NCBI GenBank assembly: GCA_028023455.1
Contig: JAQFVV010000185.1
Span: 2,123,239-2,187,238, forward strand
DNA from: Epiperipatus broadwayi
Lineage: Eukaryota; Onychophora; Udeonychophora; Euonychophora; Peripatidae
Reading direction: 5' to 3'
Length of the DNA stretch: 64,000 nt
The notes under the pieces are model-generated. The model saw only the letters and a list, made by a program, of their open reading frames with translations, did no database searches and was not told the DNA's origin. Every line of letters starts with the position of its first letter. The stretch's first letter is position 1. Positions 61,940 to 64,000 of this stretch are shown here, piece after piece. Position numbers and translations under genes: made by a program.

Positions 61940-62760
61940 TCTTTATAGTTATAAGAATTTACTAATGTATTTACAAATGAAAAAAAAAATGTTAAGTTAT
62001 GAAAATGATTTTTCATAAACTTTTATTAAATTTTAAACCATAGTTAACGATAAAATATTTTTTAAGAGTTTGTTAAAATATGCAAAATTATTCTTACAGC
62101 ATTTTTTTAAAAATAAGTGTTTAATAATTTATTTTCTATCTTGATAATTTAATTAATTTTAGTAATATTTACTTATAATTAGAATAAAATAAAAACATTT
62201 TAATAGTCTTAAATTGTTTATTGTATCTTATTTTGTAATTAATTTGATGGTAAATTCACCTTTCAGTAAACGGAATAATTTATTTAAGTTTTTATTTTTT
62301 ATTTTAAAAAAATCATTTATTAGGTCAAGCGTTAATATAAAATTCAATGAAGTGATAAATAAATTCAAGCAATAGGAAATTTATGTCTGAAATGAAATAG
62401 AAGTTCTACAAAGCAAAATATTGAAAACCTATATTCATTACCGTTTTATAGACAATATGATTTATAAGAAAAATAAATCATTCAATGCTTCACTAAGAAT
62501 AATCTGAATTGGAATTTATTAGATATGTATAATTAAGTACTATTAATTTTAACTAGTTGTATTTCTAGTTGAAATAAGTCTGTCTATCTAAAGTCATGCT
62601 AGTTTATTAGTTACATTTGGAAGCATTTGTAAGATTATTAAAATCATTATTAAACAATAATACCTTATCAATTTAAATTTGACAGTTTGTCAACATTGAT
62701 TTTCCAAAATTCTTGGCTACTTTAAAGATCCGTTTCAAATATTATAGAATAAAAAATGCT
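61940..62760. other. AT-rich sequence, no gene seen
   Basis: No feature recognised. Confidence 0.5.
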
Positions 62761-62775
62761 TGTGTATATATATAT

Positions 62776-62922
62776 ATAAACAAAAAAAAGACTTATAAAT
62801 CCAATAAATAATATAATATTTCAACCAGAGGACTGGTTTTCATCAGAAAGAAAAAAAAAAATTATATTATTTATTGGATTTATAAGTCTTTATTTTTTTT
62901 TTTGTTTTTATATATATATATA
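62776..62922. mobile_element. Palindromic element with hammerhead-like core
   Basis: The arms, AAACAAAAAAAAGACTTATA... (62778-62817) and its reverse complement (62861-62910), are nearly perfect, with TA tracts on both sides. The loop holds AACCAG-AGGA-CTGGTT. On the minus strand this reads CTGATGA, hairpin, GAAA. It is non-coding. The arms share no sequence with family H or with the 23-kb element. Confidence 0.7.
62819..62846 (-). ncRNA. Hammerhead-like catalytic core (partial)
   Basis: Minus strand: CTGATGA (62846-62840), an A, a six-pair helix II AACCAG/CTGGTT with loop TCCT, then GAAA (62822-62819). This has the best helix II of all candidates in the window. However, helix I is separated from the core by a ~22-nt T-rich insert on one side, so the full ribozyme is probably inactive as it stands. 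Confidence 0.4.
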
Positions 62923-62929
62923 TTGTAAT

Positions 62930-64000
62930 GGGCACATACGACGTCACAATGTTTTTTTTATTAGTAAACATGAAAAAAATAAAAGTTCGCCAATAAAAAG
63001 AATTAAAAATTGGAAATTAAAAAATCATCTTAAACTCGTATATATATAAAATCGCACAGATAAACAAAAAAAAGTATTAAAATAAAACTTTATTAAAAAT
63101 AGAAAAACTAAATTTTTCAACAAAAAGATTTAGAGATAAAAATATATCTTAAGTTTGGAAAACACATTAATTAATCAGAAAATGGAAATGATTGTTTTAA
63201 TTAGTTAAATATAAACTAGCGCTTGGGCATTTAAAATGTATAAGCAAAGGTCAGATAGGATAGAAAAACAATAGAATCGGACCTCAGCAAAAAGACCATC
63301 ACATCATCGTGACATAATGTCCACTGGACTGAGTGAATAAAATTTAGAAAGAGATGTATGACAGCAGTGGGATAAATATTAGTGCGGAGTGGAAGGAGAG
63401 GAGATTGAAAAGATGTACTCTTCAATCCCTTCAGTTCTGCTAAGAAAGAAAGAGAAATGAACTATCATTTTCTACATTGAGGACCAGCTAAAGTAAAAGA
63501 CATCTGGATGAATAAATAAAATGACCAACAGAATACCAATCTCTTTAGGATGGTATGGGAATTCACATTCAAATGGCAAGCAACGGATAAAAAGGAACGT
63601 TTTAAAATCATAAGAACTCTTTGAACTCTAAGCTTTATATATATTTCTAAAACTCTAGTACACTAAACAATAAGAACTTTAATTCTAAAACTTCTTCCAT
63701 ATTTAAAATAATTGCAATAAGATCCTATCTGACCAACTTCATTTATTAATAAGTAATTTTATTTAATATATTTCTTTTGTAAAATCATTTCCATTTATTT
63801 ATTTTTTGTTCTTTTAAGTTTTTTATTATGATTTCTGTTTTTTATTAAATTAAATTATATAAATGTTAAACTTAAGTCGGGCATGAATGGCTATATAGAT
63901 TTGTAAAATTTTATTAGGGGAGGGTAATCTTAGGTTATTCATTTCGTAATTGAATTAGGTTAATGGATTGGATATATTGGTGTAAATAGTAGATTTAGTA
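62930..64000. other. No gene seen; less AT-rich patch at 63240-63600
   Basis: The patch has higher GC and could be an old repeat. A purine run AGGGGAGGG near 63917 resembles a polypurine tract, but no LTR could be defined before the window ends. Confidence 0.4.

Overview
The window is very AT-rich animal nuclear DNA packed with dead and recently active retroelements. No host gene, spliced exon series, rRNA or convincing tRNA gene was recognised. RTE-clade LINEs, Penelope-like elements (PLEs), Ty3/Gypsy-like LTR elements, palindromic small elements and very long (TA)n and (TTA)n tracts together suggest an invertebrate metazoan. A mollusc, perhaps a cephalopod, is plausible, but the sequence alone does not prove it.

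Layout. 0-3.3 kb: an almost complete RTE LINE (APE endonuclease plus reverse transcriptase) broken by two frameshifts and a late stop. 5.0-6.9 kb: two PLE 3' halves facing each other as a ~0.9 kb-armed inverted repeat. 7.3-11.9 kb: an older RTE copy split by a ~1.5 kb LTR-like insertion. 15.6-20.0 kb: a decayed Gypsy element (LTR end, gag, protease, part of RT). 23.2-23.6 kb: an inverted repeat carrying tRNA-like Pol III boxes and a hammerhead-ribozyme fold. 29.3 kb: a 134-bp tandem duplication. 33.3-36.5 kb: a second Gypsy ruin on the minus strand with integrase, zinc knuckles and degenerate 42-bp repeats, but no RT. 38.0-38.3 kb: a palindrome with a hammerhead at its centre. 38.8-39.1 kb: a PLE tail. 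39.87-49.20 kb: a complete minus-strand LTR retrotransposon with ~3.15-kb LTRs, a 4-bp target duplication, and one intact gag as its only recognisable gene. 50.3-52.5 kb: a LINE 3' end split by a cluster of hammerhead-bearing units and a further palindrome. 53.9 kb: a tRNA-like SINE head. 55.8 kb: a relative of the 15.6 kb LTR. 59 kb: a ~360-bp duplication. 62.8 kb: a palindrome with a hammerhead-like core. Long stretches in between hold only AT-rich sequence.

Two things stand out. (1) A set of small, non-coding, palindromic elements in or beside (TA)n tracts share a type I hammerhead layout: CUGANGA, helix II, GAAA, short helix III, UH cleavage site, helix I. In one cluster two same-strand units are exactly 417 bp apart, as expected of retrozyme-like (circular-RNA) elements; one of those two has lost the essential G8. 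(2) The 9.3-kb gag-only LTR retrotransposon looks recent yet has no pol, so it must borrow reverse transcriptase and integrase. All of this is read by eye; no alignment, folding or database search was run.
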